NCBI RefSeq assembly: GCF_026163695.1 | Contig: NZ_JAOTID010000005.1 | Coordinates: 248,001 to 312,000, forward strand | Length of the DNA stretch: 64,000 bases | Source: Shumkonia mesophila | Lineage (GTDB): Bacteria; Pseudomonadota; Alphaproteobacteria; Rhodospirillales; Shumkoniaceae | Direction: 5' to 3' | Notes under the pieces: model-generated | Databases searched by the model: none | What the model saw: the letters and a program-made list of their open reading frames with translations, nothing else | What the model was told of the DNA's origin: nothing | Part shown: piece after piece, positions 35,129 to 43,763 of the stretch | How the letters are laid out: the number at the start of each line of letters is the position of its first letter | How positions within the stretch are numbered: position 1 is the stretch's first letter | Translations under genes and position numbers: made by a program

Positions 35129-35587
35129 CTAGGCGGCTTGACGGGCGGCGGTATCCTGCGCCGCGGCGCTCTGGATGGCGATCTTGCGCGGACGCTTGGC
35201 CTCGGGGATCTCGCGGGCCAGGTCGACGTGCAGGAGCCCGTTCTTGAGTTCGGCCCCGGCGATGCGGATGTGGTCGGCCAGATGGAAATGGCGGACGAAG
35301 GACCGGCCGGCGATGCCGCGGTGCAGGAAGATGGCGCCTTCGTCGTCCCCGCGGGCCTTGCCGCTGATGGTCAGGGTGTTTTCCTTGACGGTGACGTCGA
35401 GATCCTCCTGATCGAAGCCGGCGACCGCCATGGTGATGCGGTAGGCATCCTCGCCACAGGATTCGATGTTGTAGGGGGGATAGGAGAGGTTGCCCTCGTC
35501 GGCCCTCATGGCGGCGTCCATCAGACGCTGCATGCGGTCAAAGCCGACGGTGGAACGGAAAAGCGGCGAAAAGTCGATGGTTCGCAT
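35129..35587 (-). CDS. Hsp20-family small heat-shock protein
   Basis: This 152-aa small heat-shock protein binds unfolding proteins in the cytoplasm. The N-terminus MRTIDFSPLFRSTVGFDRMQRLMDAA is the IbpA-type signature. The alpha-crystallin domain includes YPPYNIESCGEDAYRITMAVAGFDQEDLDVTVKENTLTISGK and a DHIRIAGAELKNGLLHVDLAREIPEAKRPRKI end. I chose the ATG at 35585-35587 because GGAGG lies 8 nt upstream; the ATG two codons earlier is only 2 nt from it. The ribosome-binding site is inside a predicted ROSE-type RNA thermometer. Confidence 0.95.
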   Translation of the reverse strand: MRTIDFSPLFRSTVGFDRMQRLMDAAMRADEGNLSYPPYNIESCGEDAYRITMAVAGFDQEDLDVTVKENTLTISGKARGDDEGAIFLHRGIAGRSFVRHFHLADHIRIAGAELKNGLLHVDLAREIPEAKRPRKIAIQSAAAQDTAARQAA

Positions 35588-35590
35588 AGT

Positions 35591-35613
35591 CATATCCTCC
35601 GAGAAGCAATATG
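35591..35613 (-). promoter_or_regulatory. ROSE-type RNA thermometer (core hairpin) of hsp20
   Basis: On the minus strand CATAT-TGCT-TCTC-GGAGG-ATATG folds back on itself: CATAT pairs with ATATG, and UUGCU pairs with the GGAGG ribosome-binding site with a bulged G. This is the core arrangement of ROSE elements upstream of hsp20 genes in alphaproteobacteria. A GGAC/GTCC hairpin lies further upstream (about 35620-35640). The hairpin would mask the ribosome-binding site until it melts at high temperature. Confidence 0.8.
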
Positions 35614-35756
35614 CCGTTCTGGACTCCGCCCCGTCCCCGCGGGACCGAAAAAGGCCGGACGTCCGCTCTTTACGTGGCGACGGGCCCAGAAAAGGCGCCC
35701 GCCGTCGGCCATGAAATGGGACGACGGCCGTTCCCTGTCAAGCGCGCGGAAATCGA

Positions 35757-37394
35757 TTAGAGGCCGGTCGCCTCATAGAGGGGGACGGGGTCATCGAAAC
35801 CCTTGATGTCGAGGGGGCCGCAGGCAGCAAAGGTGGATCTCGGAACCTCGGCGGCGATCTGCTCGCGAAGCGCCAGGGACACCAGAACCTGCCCCGGCTT
35901 GGCGACGCCGGCGATACGGGCCGCCAACTGGACGGATGAACCGAACAGGTCGTTGCCCTCGGCGATCGGCTGGCCGCAATTGAGGCCGATGCCGATGGAG
36001 AGCGTGTGTTCAGGCATTTGGCGCGTGTACTCGAAGAAATCGGACCGGATGGCGATCGCCGCCCGTACGGCGTCGGGACCATTCATGAAAGCCGCCATGG
36101 TGCCGGAATCGATGTGCTTGATGCGCTTGCCGCGGAATTCGATCAGGCGGTGCTCGACCATCTGGTTGTGGTCGTGGACGATCCGCCGGGCTTTTTCGTC
36201 GCCGTGCGCCCCGACGATGTCCTCGAAGCCGATCATGCGGGTGAACATGACGGTGACGAGGCCACGGGCGTCCTTACGCGCCTGCGGCACCGTCCAGTCG
36301 TCGAGGGCGCGCCACAGCATGTCGGCGGAATCGGCCCGGCCGGCCAGATGGGCGAGCACCGCCTGGCGGCCATTGCCGAATATCGTCATGTAGCGGGTAT
36401 CGGAGATCAGGTGTCCGACGTAGTTGGCGGCGAGCGAGGCGGCGTGATCGGCCTCGACGCCGACGGCGCGAAGACCGGCCGCCATGACGGCCGCCGTGGT
36501 CGGCGCGTCGACGCCCTTCTTCTGGCAAAGGCCTTCGCAGGCCCCGGCGACGAACAGGTTGATGCCGAAGCGGATATTGGTATCGCCCAGGTCATAGGCG
36601 CCGCGGGCCGGCTGGATGACCTGGCGCAGGTAGTTGACGAGCAGCCCGCGCAATTCCTCGGCCGGCTTGGGCAGGGACGGGGGGCCCTCGGCGCGGCGCA
36701 TCGGGGTCGGGCGCGGCGCCGATGCGCGAGGGGGGCGAAGCCGAACCATCGAGCCGGCGGCGGGCGCCCGGCGAAGCGGCACCGCCCGGGGCCAGGCGAA
36801 GGTGGAAAACGGGCGGCCGGTGCCGGTGGTCAGCACGAAGGCCATTGCCAGGGCACCGACCAGGAAGATCCCGGCAAAGACGAAGAGCAGGACGCCCAAT
36901 CCGCCGCCTCCTCGCGGCGAGGCGGCGGGCGACGTGTCATCGAGGGCATAGGCCACGATGCCGGTCACCAGCACGGCCGAGAAGAAGGCGGCGAAGGTTC
37001 CCAGCAGGGCGCGGGGCAGGATGGCCCAGTAAGGCGACATGACGACCGTCCTGAACAGGCTGGAGATGATGTTGCCGATGGCGGGCGGCGCCGCCAGGAT
37101 GTGATCGAGACTCCGGCGCACCAGCGGGCGGCGGGGCGCGCCGCCATCCTTGCCGGCGACGGTCCTGCCCGGCATGCGGCTTTTGTAGACGATGAACTCC
37201 TGGGCGATGCCGACGTCGGGGTCATAGATCTCCTTGACGACCCTGACCGCTCGAATACCGGAGCGCCGGTTCACCGCCTTGGCCTGCGCGAGGGCGAGGT
37301 TTCGGCCGTCCGCCTCGAAGCGGGCATGAATCTCCCAGCGCGTGCCGCGCCGGGCGTGAACCTCGTAGGTGATGTTGCGCCGTGACTGGGCCAT
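35757..37394 (-). CDS. Membrane protein with degenerate class III cyclase domain
   Basis: The 545-aa product has an N-terminal soluble module of about 70 residues (EVHARRGTRWEIHARFEADGRNL ... YDPDVGIAQEFIVYKS). Two membrane spans follow near 128-150 and 166-189, then a Pro/Arg-rich linker, a helical domain (about 245-365) and a C-terminal adenylate/guanylate cyclase domain (378-545). In the cyclase domain the first metal ligand position is Arg (VMFTRMIGF instead of FTD) and the GDG segment reads IDSG (428-431). Catalysis is therefore doubtful. GGAGG precedes the ATG at 37394. It stands between hsp20 and rpmE. Confidence 0.8.
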   Translation of the reverse strand: MAQSRRNITYEVHARRGTRWEIHARFEADGRNLALAQAKAVNRRSGIRAVRVVKEIYDPDVGIAQEFIVYKSRMPGRTVAGKDGGAPRRPLVRRSLDHILAAPPAIGNIISSLFRTVVMSPYWAILPRALLGTFAAFFSAVLVTGIVAYALDDTSPAASPRGGGGLGVLLFVFAGIFLVGALAMAFVLTTGTGRPFSTFAWPRAVPLRRAPAAGSMVRLRPPRASAPRPTPMRRAEGPPSLPKPAEELRGLLVNYLRQVIQPARGAYDLGDTNIRFGINLFVAGACEGLCQKKGVDAPTTAAVMAAGLRAVGVEADHAASLAANYVGHLISDTRYMTIFGNGRQAVLAHLAGRADSADMLWRALDDWTVPQARKDARGLVTVMFTRMIGFEDIVGAHGDEKARRIVHDHNQMVEHRLIEFRGKRIKHIDSGTMAAFMNGPDAVRAAIAIRSDFFEYTRQMPEHTLSIGIGLNCGQPIAEGNDLFGSSVQLAARIAGVAKPGQVLVSLALREQIAAEVPRSTFAACGPLDIKGFDDPVPLYEATGL

Positions 37395-37589
37395 ATCGCC
37401 TCCGGGTGTGCGCCCACCGGAAGCCGCGCACAGGATGCCGCCGTTTCGCGCCGCTGCCGGCGCGCCTCCAATGATCTCGTGTCCGCAACCCCGGTAACCT
37501 CGGTTACCGGGAGGGAGTGTAGCGACTCTCGATGCAAACGGATGTGACGGCGCGCACAAACGCCGGGAGGGGCGGCGCGGATACGACAA

Positions 37590-37612
37590 GGGCGCCGCCA
37601 ATGGCAGCGCCC
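37590..37612 (-). terminator. Possible terminator after rpmE
   Basis: GGGCGC (37590-37595) pairs with GCGCCC (37607-37612). The minus-strand tail TTGTCG is a poor U-tract, so efficiency is uncertain. Confidence 0.45.
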
Positions 37613-37638
37613 CGCAACGGTTCTCCGGAACGGCCGGA

Positions 37639-37860
37639 TTACTTGATGCCGAAGGCCTTGAACCGCTTGTTGAATTTCGCCAGCTGGCCGCCGGTGTCGG
37701 AAAGGCGGTGGACGCCGGTCCAGGCCGGGTGGGTCTTGGGATCGATGTCGAGCTTCAAGCTGCCGCCCTCCTTGCCCCAGGTCGAACGGGTCTTGTACTC
37801 GCTGCCGTCGGTCATGACGACGGTGATCTCATGGTAATCCGGGTGAATTTTGCTTTTCAT
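37639..37860 (-). CDS. rpmE: 50S ribosomal protein L31
   Basis: L31 is a small protein that bridges the ribosomal subunits. The 73-aa product starts [29 protein letters not shown] and continues [32 protein letters not shown], as in alphaproteobacterial L31. It lacks the CxxC zinc-binding cysteines of the C+ form, so it is a C- form that does not act as a zinc store. The frame can be extended upstream for hundreds of codons but only the last 73 residues match L31, and the ATG at 37858-37860 is the family start. Confidence 0.97.
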   Translation of the reverse strand: MKSKIHPDYHEITVVMTDGSEYKTRSTWGKEGGSLKLDIDPKTHPAWTGVHRLSDTGGQLAKFNKRFKAFGIK

Positions 37861-37952
37861 AACCTGACTCCGCATCGGCGGCGGACTATATAGCCAACGC
37901 ATCCCGTCAGCGCAAGTCCGCTCTTTGCGGGACCGCGATGTTCCAGGCCTTG

Positions 37953-39137
37953 CTATGGCCGCTCGGGCCGGCATTTGCGGGCCGGCGGACGGAAGGCCAA
38001 CAGGAAAGCGCCTACCATGAGGGCGGCGGCGGCGAAGTAAGGCGCGTCGCGGCCGAGCGTGGCGAACAGCAGACCGGCCAGGGCCGGCCCGATCACACGG
38101 GCCAGGATGGAGGCCGAGCGCGACAGGCCGAGGACGCTGCCCTGGCTGCCGGCCTCCACCTCCAGCGAGATCAGGCTGTTCAGCGCCGGCGACACGATGC
38201 TGAAGCCGTAGGCAAGGCCGGCGGTGACGACCAGCAGAACCCCCAGGGTGTCGGCGAACGGCAGGCCCAGGAACGATACCGCGAGGACGGCGGTCCCCTG
38301 GAGCACCATGCGGTGGGTGCCGACGGTGCGGCTCAGCGGGCCGATCAGGCTGCCCTGGATGGCGGCACTGAGCAGGCCGAGGAAGGCGAGGAGGTATCCG
38401 TTCTGTTGCGGGCCCCAGCCGAAGGTCCGTTCCGACCACATGGCAAAGGTGGTTTCCATGCCGGCCAGCACCAGGGTGGCCAGGAACGAAAGGCCGATCC
38501 AGAAGGCCAGGCGCCGGTCGGCCAGAACGGCGGCCAGCATGCGGTGGAAGGCCACCGGCTTGCGCGTGGCGGCGGCGGCGCGCAATTCCGCCGACAGCGA
38601 TTCCTTGAGAAGGATGGCGGTCAGCAGAAGCGCGGCGGCGGACATGCCGGCGGCGACGAAGGCGGGGGTCTGGTAGTCGGCCTGCAGGGGGTCGGGGCCG
38701 GCCAGAATGCCGCCCAGGGCCGGGCCGGCGATGAAACCCAAGCCGTAGGCCGCGCCAATGAGGCCCATGCCGCGCGCCCGGTTTTCCGGGCCGGTGACGT
38801 CGGCCACGTAGGCAAAGGCGGCCGAGAGGTTGCCGGCCATCGCCCCGCAGAAGGCGCGAGCGGCGAACAGCGTCCATAGTTCGTCGGCGAAGCCGAGCCA
38901 GACGTAGGAGAGGGCGGCGCCGGCCATGCTGGCCAGCAGTACCGGGCGGCGGCCGACGCGATCGGAAAGCCGCCCCCACAGCGGTGCCGAGAACAACTGG
39001 GCCAGCGAGTAGACGGCCATGACCAGGGTGACGACGTCGGGCGAGGCCTGGAACCGCTCGGCGTAGAACGGCAGCAGCGGGATGATGACGCCGAAGCCGA
39101 TGAGGTCGATCAGAACGATGAGGAAGAGTGCGGACAT
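37953..39137 (-). CDS. MFS transporter of the TetA-like drug-efflux group
   Basis: This 394-aa major facilitator protein has 12 predicted spans. Motif A of the family reads [14 protein letters not shown] after span 2, and the N-terminus [24 protein letters not shown] with a conserved Asp is typical of the TetA(B/C)/class 1-2 drug:proton antiporter group. Substrate cannot be predicted; no adjacent TetR regulator is seen. It is downstream of the MotB-like gene on the same strand (88-nt gap) but probably separately expressed. No terminator is clear after it. Confidence 0.92.
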   Translation of the reverse strand: MSALFLIVLIDLIGFGVIIPLLPFYAERFQASPDVVTLVMAVYSLAQLFSAPLWGRLSDRVGRRPVLLASMAGAALSYVWLGFADELWTLFAARAFCGAMAGNLSAAFAYVADVTGPENRARGMGLIGAAYGLGFIAGPALGGILAGPDPLQADYQTPAFVAAGMSAAALLLTAILLKESLSAELRAAAATRKPVAFHRMLAAVLADRRLAFWIGLSFLATLVLAGMETTFAMWSERTFGWGPQQNGYLLAFLGLLSAAIQGSLIGPLSRTVGTHRMVLQGTAVLAVSFLGLPFADTLGVLLVVTAGLAYGFSIVSPALNSLISLEVEAGSQGSVLGLSRSASILARVIGPALAGLLFATLGRDAPYFAAAALMVGAFLLAFRPPARKCRPERP

Positions 39138-39225
39138 TCAGCCCCGGTCTTTCGACGGAAGAGGAAGGATCGTGCTCGGCCTGGCACCGTCCCCGCGAGC
39201 ATCGGCGCGGATCGGCAAAAACCGG

Positions 39226-40419
39226 TCAGCGTTCGGTCAACTTGAATTCGATGCGGCGATTGCGGCGATAGGCGATTTCGTCGTCCTTGGCTTCGAGCGG
39301 CTGAAACTCGCCGAATCCGGTGGCCGCAAGGCGGCCTGGGGGCAAGCCCTGCTCGATGAGGAACTGAACGACCGATATGGCGCGCGCCGTGGAAAGCTCC
39401 CAGTTGGACGGAAACTTCGGCGTGGCGATCGGCCGGCGGTCGGTGTGCCCGTCGACGCGAAGGACCCAGTCGATGTCGTTGGGAATGCGTGCCGACAACT
39501 CCTTCAGCGTCTGGGCCAACTGGCCCAATTGCGTCTTGCCGCCCTCTTCGAGCTCGGCCGAGGCAGTCTCGAACAGGACCTCGGACTGGAAGACGAAGCG
39601 GTCGCCGACGATGCGAATCCCCGGCTGGTTGCCCAGGATCTCGCGCAGCCGTCCGAAGAATTCGGAACGATAGCGGGACAGCTCCTGCACCTTGGTGGCG
39701 AGCGCCGCATTGAGCCGCGTTCCCAGCGAGGCGATCTGGACCTTCTGGTCGGCGTTCAGTTTTTCCGAGGCGTCCAACGCCGCCGCGAGGCCGGCCAACT
39801 GCTCGCGCAGGGCTTTCATCTGCTGGTTCAGCAGCGCCACTTGGGCCCTGGCGCTTTCGGAAAGGTCGCGTTCGGCGAGGAGGGCGGATTCGCTTTGCTC
39901 CACCTTGCCCGCCATGGCGGCGATCTGGTCCTCCAGTTCCTTCTTGAGGGCCTGAAGCGATTCCACCTGCGAGACCAGGGTCGCCAGCTTCTGGACCTGC
40001 GTCTCGATCGTCGCCTTGTCGGCGAGGATCGTCTTGAAGGCGTTCTCCAACTCCTGATTCAGCCGCCGGGTCTCGTCGAGCGCGCCCTCCGACTTCAGGC
40101 TCAGGCTCTTGAGCGCGCTCTGCAAATCGTCGCGCTGGGCCACCGAGGCCTGCAACTCTTCCGAAAGCTGGGAGACGTTGAGCCGTAAGTCGGCCGTCTG
40201 CGCGCGCTCCAGCGCCAACAGGTCGGCCAGTTCGCTGACCTGGCCTTGCAGCCTCTGCAGAGCCTCGTCCCGCCCGGTCAGCGCCTTGGTCAGGAAGAAC
40301 TGCGCCAGCACGAAGACCATCAGCAGGAAGATGATGACCATCAACAGCGTCGCCAAGCTGTCGACAAAACCCGGCCAGATGTTGGGAATGCGTTCGGATC
40401 GACGAGCGGAAATGGCCAT
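39226..40419 (-). CDS. MotB/OmpA-like stator protein with long coiled coil
   Basis: The 397-aa protein has a short cytoplasmic N-terminus, one membrane span (about 17-45, WPGFVDSLATLLMVIIFLLMVFVLAQ), a coiled coil of about 200 residues, and a C-terminal OmpA/MotB peptidoglycan-binding domain. That domain includes VDGHTDRRPIATPKFPSNWELSTARAISVVQFL and a RRNRRIEFKL end. The membrane segment contains an Asp (D20), the candidate proton-carrying residue as in MotB D32. With the MotA/TolQ-like gene just upstream (21-nt gap) it would form a 5:2-type proton-driven motor. It is not flagellar, as no flagellar genes are near. Confidence 0.88.
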   Translation of the reverse strand: MAISARRSERIPNIWPGFVDSLATLLMVIIFLLMVFVLAQFFLTKALTGRDEALQRLQGQVSELADLLALERAQTADLRLNVSQLSEELQASVAQRDDLQSALKSLSLKSEGALDETRRLNQELENAFKTILADKATIETQVQKLATLVSQVESLQALKKELEDQIAAMAGKVEQSESALLAERDLSESARAQVALLNQQMKALREQLAGLAAALDASEKLNADQKVQIASLGTRLNAALATKVQELSRYRSEFFGRLREILGNQPGIRIVGDRFVFQSEVLFETASAELEEGGKTQLGQLAQTLKELSARIPNDIDWVLRVDGHTDRRPIATPKFPSNWELSTARAISVVQFLIEQGLPPGRLAATGFGEFQPLEAKDDEIAYRRNRRIEFKLTER

Positions 40420-40440
40420 GATGGTATCCGGCGGAGGGGA

Positions 40441-41592
40441 CTAGCGCTCGGACATATCGGAAGCGGCGGACGCCGCTGCAATCGTCCTCGCCAGCAGTTT
40501 GATTTCGCTGCGCACCTGCTGAATGATTTCCTCGCGCCCGGAAGTCAGTTCCTCGAGCAGGCGGGCGACATAGACGTCCAGGTTGCGGATGTGGGTGCGT
40601 GTCGATTCGTCCATGCCCTCGGGCCGGGCACCGGCGCCTTCAGCCAGCCTCAGGAGGATCGGCTTCATCTCCATCTGGCTCTCGGCCAGGCGCATCATCA
40701 GCGTCTGCTCGGTGCGCATGTGATCGCTGAGCGTGCCCAGCTTTTCCATCAGCGTCGTGAGGTTGGCGTTGGCGAGATTGCGCTCGTCCTCGCCTCGGGT
40801 CAGCGTACGCTGCAGGTTCTCCAGGCTTTCGGCGGTCTGTTCCAGCAGGGCCTGGACGTAGACCGGCACCGACTGGTCGCCGTCGCCGGGAAGGGCGCCG
40901 GAGGACAGGCGGGTCAGGCTGGAGAGCCATTCCTCCAACTCGTTGTAGAAGCGGTTCTGGGCCTGGCTGGCCTGGAGGTCGAGGAAGCCTAAGGCCAGCG
41001 ACCCGGCAAGGCCGAACAGCGACGAACTGAACGCCGTTCCCATGCCGGCCAACGGCGCTTGCAGGCCGCGCTGGAGGTCGCCGAACACGGTGCCGATGTC
41101 GGGGCCGGAGACCGACAGGCCGCCGACCACCTCGCTGATCGAGCCGACGGTGTGGAGCAATCCCCAGAAAGTGCCGAGCAGGCCCAGGAAGATCAGCAGA
41201 CCGATGGTATAGCGGGAGATGTCGCGCGATTCGTCGAGCCGGGAGCTGATGCCGTCAAGCAGCGAGCGCATGGCCATGGTGGACAGGCTGAGCCGGTCGC
41301 GCCGCTCGCCCAGCATGGTCGCCATCGGCGCCAGCAGCTTGGGGCTCTTCGCCTGCGACAGGGTGGGCTGGTTCTGCCGAAAAGTCTCGATCCAGGCGAC
41401 TTCCGGATAGAGACGGAAGACTTGGCGGAAATTGAAGAAAATCCCCAGCAGCAGGACCGCCAGAATGAGCCCGTTCAGCGGCGGACTGGCCATGAACGCG
41501 CTTTTGAGGGGGCCGAACAGGGTCGCGCAGGCGGCAACCACCGCGATCAGGAAGAGCGCCATGCGCGTAAGGAAAAGGCGGGGCCGGGTCAT
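40441..41592 (-). CDS. MotA/TolQ/ExbB-like motor protein
   Basis: This 383-aa protein has four predicted spans: near 8-30, 40-58, 128-150 (IGLLIFLGLLGTFWGLLHTVG) and 185-210 (GMGTAFSSSLFGLAGSLALGFLDL). The last two have the Gly/Ala/Ser pattern and FWGLL segment of the MotA/TolQ/ExbB channel family. A C-terminal charged helical region of about 150 residues follows and could be a coiled coil. It partners with the MotB-like protein downstream. The upstream gene is a periplasmic OmpA-like protein. The three together resemble an uncharacterised motor-driven envelope system found in alphaproteobacteria. Confidence 0.86.
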   Translation of the reverse strand: MTRPRLFLTRMALFLIAVVAACATLFGPLKSAFMASPPLNGLILAVLLLGIFFNFRQVFRLYPEVAWIETFRQNQPTLSQAKSPKLLAPMATMLGERRDRLSLSTMAMRSLLDGISSRLDESRDISRYTIGLLIFLGLLGTFWGLLHTVGSISEVVGGLSVSGPDIGTVFGDLQRGLQAPLAGMGTAFSSSLFGLAGSLALGFLDLQASQAQNRFYNELEEWLSSLTRLSSGALPGDGDQSVPVYVQALLEQTAESLENLQRTLTRGEDERNLANANLTTLMEKLGTLSDHMRTEQTLMMRLAESQMEMKPILLRLAEGAGARPEGMDESTRTHIRNLDVYVARLLEELTSGREEIIQQVRSEIKLLARTIAAASAASDMSER

Positions 41593-41633
41593 CGGGGGGC
41601 GGCTTTCACCTGGTTGGCGGGGAGATCAAAGAG

Positions 41634-42788
41634 TCATCGCTCGACAATGTTGACGTCCACCCGGTTCACCGGTTCCTCGGTTGTCTTGTCGCCGAGGGCC
41701 CGCACGTCGATCCGGGTACTGCGCAGGCCGTTCTCTATCAGATAGGAACGGACCGCCAGGGCGCGCGACAACGAAAGGCGCCTGGCCTTGCTCGACGACA
41801 GGGAGTCGCCGCCCGCATAGGCCAAAAGCTGGATACGCAGGTCCGACTTGTCGAGCATTCCCTGGACCATGGTTTTCAATTCGCCACGGGCCTGCTCGGA
41901 CAGTTTGGCCTCCTCCGTCTCGAAGAGCACCTTGAGGGCGTCGCCGGACGTGGCCTTCCCGGCCTTGGGCAGGGCCGCCTGGTCGACCGCGGGGGGCGTG
42001 GCCGGGGCTGCGGCGACCGCTCCCGCATCGGCCGCCGGCGGCGGCGGCGGGGTCGGCACGGCGACGGCCGGGGCCTGCGGTGTCGGCACCTGCGGCTTCT
42101 CGACCGCCGGCGGCGGCGCGGCAGGGACGGCCGGCGGTTTGGGCGCGGCGGCTTCCGGCTTCTCGATGGCGGGTGGCGGCGGCGCGATGGCACTGACCGG
42201 CGCCTTCGGCGCGGCAACGGCGGCCGGTGGTTTTTCGGTGGCCGGCGGTTTCGGCGCGGCGACTGGATTCTGCGGCTTTTCCACCGCAGGGGCCGGCGGC
42301 ACGGCGGCGAGGGTCTGGGGCTTGGACGGAGCCGGAGTCGCGGGTGCCGGAACGGCCGGTGCCGGCCGCGGCTGGGCCGGGGCGGCGACTTGGGGTGCCG
42401 GCACCCGGAGCGACGACTCCGGGGCCTTGACGGGCGGCATGACGGGACCTCTGCCGGAGGTCGCCGCCATCCGTTCCCTGGCCGGCGCCGGTGAGGCCAC
42501 CGCCTCGCTGCGCGGCTTGACGTAAAGCCGCGAAACCGGCGCTTCGGTGCCGGGCATCCGCAGCCGTCCGCTGAAGCCGCCGGCCGAGGGCATCGACGTC
42601 GCGGCGCCGGGACCGGACGATCCTCCGCCCTCGAGGACGCTGAGGTCGACGGTGACGGCGGGATCGCCGCTGTCGAAGCCGGCGGTCTGCGCCAGGGCCG
42701 GGCCGCTGGCAGCGGCAAGGAGACCCACTCCCGCGGCCAGGGCCATCGCCCGCGCGGTTGGCCTGCCGATGAAATTCTTTTTCGTCAT
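41634..42788 (-). CDS. Secreted OmpA-like protein with Pro/Ala-rich linker
   Basis: The 384-aa product begins with a signal peptide (LAAGVGLLAAASGPALA, cleavage before Q). A linker of about 200 residues rich in Pro, Ala and Lys (repeats of the type VEKPQ, APKPP) follows. The C-terminal OmpA-like domain includes LKVLFETEEAKLSEQARGELKTMVQGM and SSSKARRLSLSRALAVRSYLIENGL. The linker probably spans the periplasm toward peptidoglycan. It is the first gene of a three-gene minus-strand set with the MotA- and MotB-like proteins (41-nt gap). GGAACGGAG lies upstream of the ATG at 42786-42788; earlier in-frame codons lack a signal sequence. Confidence 0.83.
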   Translation of the reverse strand: MTKKNFIGRPTARAMALAAGVGLLAAASGPALAQTAGFDSGDPAVTVDLSVLEGGGSSGPGAATSMPSAGGFSGRLRMPGTEAPVSRLYVKPRSEAVASPAPARERMAATSGRGPVMPPVKAPESSLRVPAPQVAAPAQPRPAPAVPAPATPAPSKPQTLAAVPPAPAVEKPQNPVAAPKPPATEKPPAAVAAPKAPVSAIAPPPPAIEKPEAAAPKPPAVPAAPPPAVEKPQVPTPQAPAVAVPTPPPPPAADAGAVAAAPATPPAVDQAALPKAGKATSGDALKVLFETEEAKLSEQARGELKTMVQGMLDKSDLRIQLLAYAGGDSLSSSKARRLSLSRALAVRSYLIENGLRSTRIDVRALGDKTTEEPVNRVDVNIVER

Positions 42789-42948
42789 GACGCTCCGTTC
42801 CCCCGGACTCTCGAATGCGCCAATCGCCGCGCCACGGTTTCCCCGATTGACACGGACGCACCCTACCGTTTCACCATAGCCCAGGGGATTGACGGCATAC
42901 AACCGATTTGCGGCAGGAAGATGGCACGCGCCCAGGCGTGCCGCCGGT

Positions 42949-43755
42949 TCATTCGGCGGCGTTGGGGGCGGCCCGCAGCAGGTCGCCCAGCGGCCCGTGC
43001 ATGAAGGGGTTGGCGGCGACGACGTTTTGGTTGGTCAGGAAATCCCGGCCGCCATCGATCTCGGTGACGAAACCGCCGGCCTCGCGCACCAGGACGACGC
43101 CGGCGGCGATGTCCCAGGCATTGATGCCGGTTTCCCAATAGCCTTCGAAGCGGCCGGCCGCGACGTAGGCCATGTCGAGGGAGGCCGATCCCAGCCGGCG
43201 GACGCCGGCGGCTTCCTGCATCACCGCATCCAGTTGGCGCACGAAATGCTCGTTCTTGAACGAGCCCTTGAACGGAATGCCGGTGGCGAACAGCGAGTCC
43301 GCCAGTTCGCGCCGGGCCGACACCCGCAGCCGCCGGCCGTTAAGGTGGGCGCCCTGGCCCTTCTCGGCCCAGAACATCTGGTCGGTGATCGGCTCGTAGA
43401 CGACCCCGGCGAAGAGATCGCGGTCACGTTCCAGCGCGATCGAGATGGCGAAAAACGGGATGCCGTGCAGGAAATTGGTGGTGCCGTCCAGGGGATCGAT
43501 GATCCATGTGTTGGACGAGTCCGAGCCCTCGATGACGCCGCCTTCCTCCATCAGGAAGCCGTAGCCGGGCCGGGCCTTTTTCAGCTCGGCGTGGAGAATG
43601 CTTTCGGATTTCCTGTCGGCGGTGCTGACAAAATCGGCCGGACCCTTGCGGGAAACCTGGAGGTTTTCGACCTCGCCGAAATCGCGCACCAGATGACGCG
43701 CCGCCTTGCGGGCGGCGGCCGTCATGACATTGATGAGAGCTGACGTGTTGGCCAT
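42949..43755 (-). CDS. suhB: Inositol monophosphatase family protein
   Basis: This 268-aa enzyme belongs to the Mg2+-dependent inositol monophosphatase/SuhB family. Metal-binding motifs are EEGG (70-73), WIIDPLDGTTNF (D87 and D90) and GINAWDIAAG (C-terminal Asp). Members hydrolyse inositol phosphates or related sugar phosphates; SuhB also binds the transcription antitermination complex. The N-terminus MANTSALINVMTAAARKAARHLVRDFGEVENLQVSRKGPADFVSTAD is the classical alphaproteobacterial form. It begins 8 nt after the efp stop, so the two form an operon. Exact substrate is not determined by sequence. Confidence 0.93.
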   Translation of the reverse strand: MANTSALINVMTAAARKAARHLVRDFGEVENLQVSRKGPADFVSTADRKSESILHAELKKARPGYGFLMEEGGVIEGSDSSNTWIIDPLDGTTNFLHGIPFFAISIALERDRDLFAGVVYEPITDQMFWAEKGQGAHLNGRRLRVSARRELADSLFATGIPFKGSFKNEHFVRQLDAVMQEAAGVRRLGSASLDMAYVAAGRFEGYWETGINAWDIAAGVVLVREAGGFVTEIDGGRDFLTNQNVVAANPFMHGPLGDLLRAAPNAAE

Positions 43756-43763
43756 TGTCCGGG

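Noticed and set aside
39226-41592. Zorya-type anti-phage defence (ZorA/ZorB)
   Set aside because: The MotA- and MotB-like genes recall ZorAB, but no ZorC, ZorD or ZorE gene is adjacent, and the coiled coil is in the MotB-like instead of the MotA-like protein.
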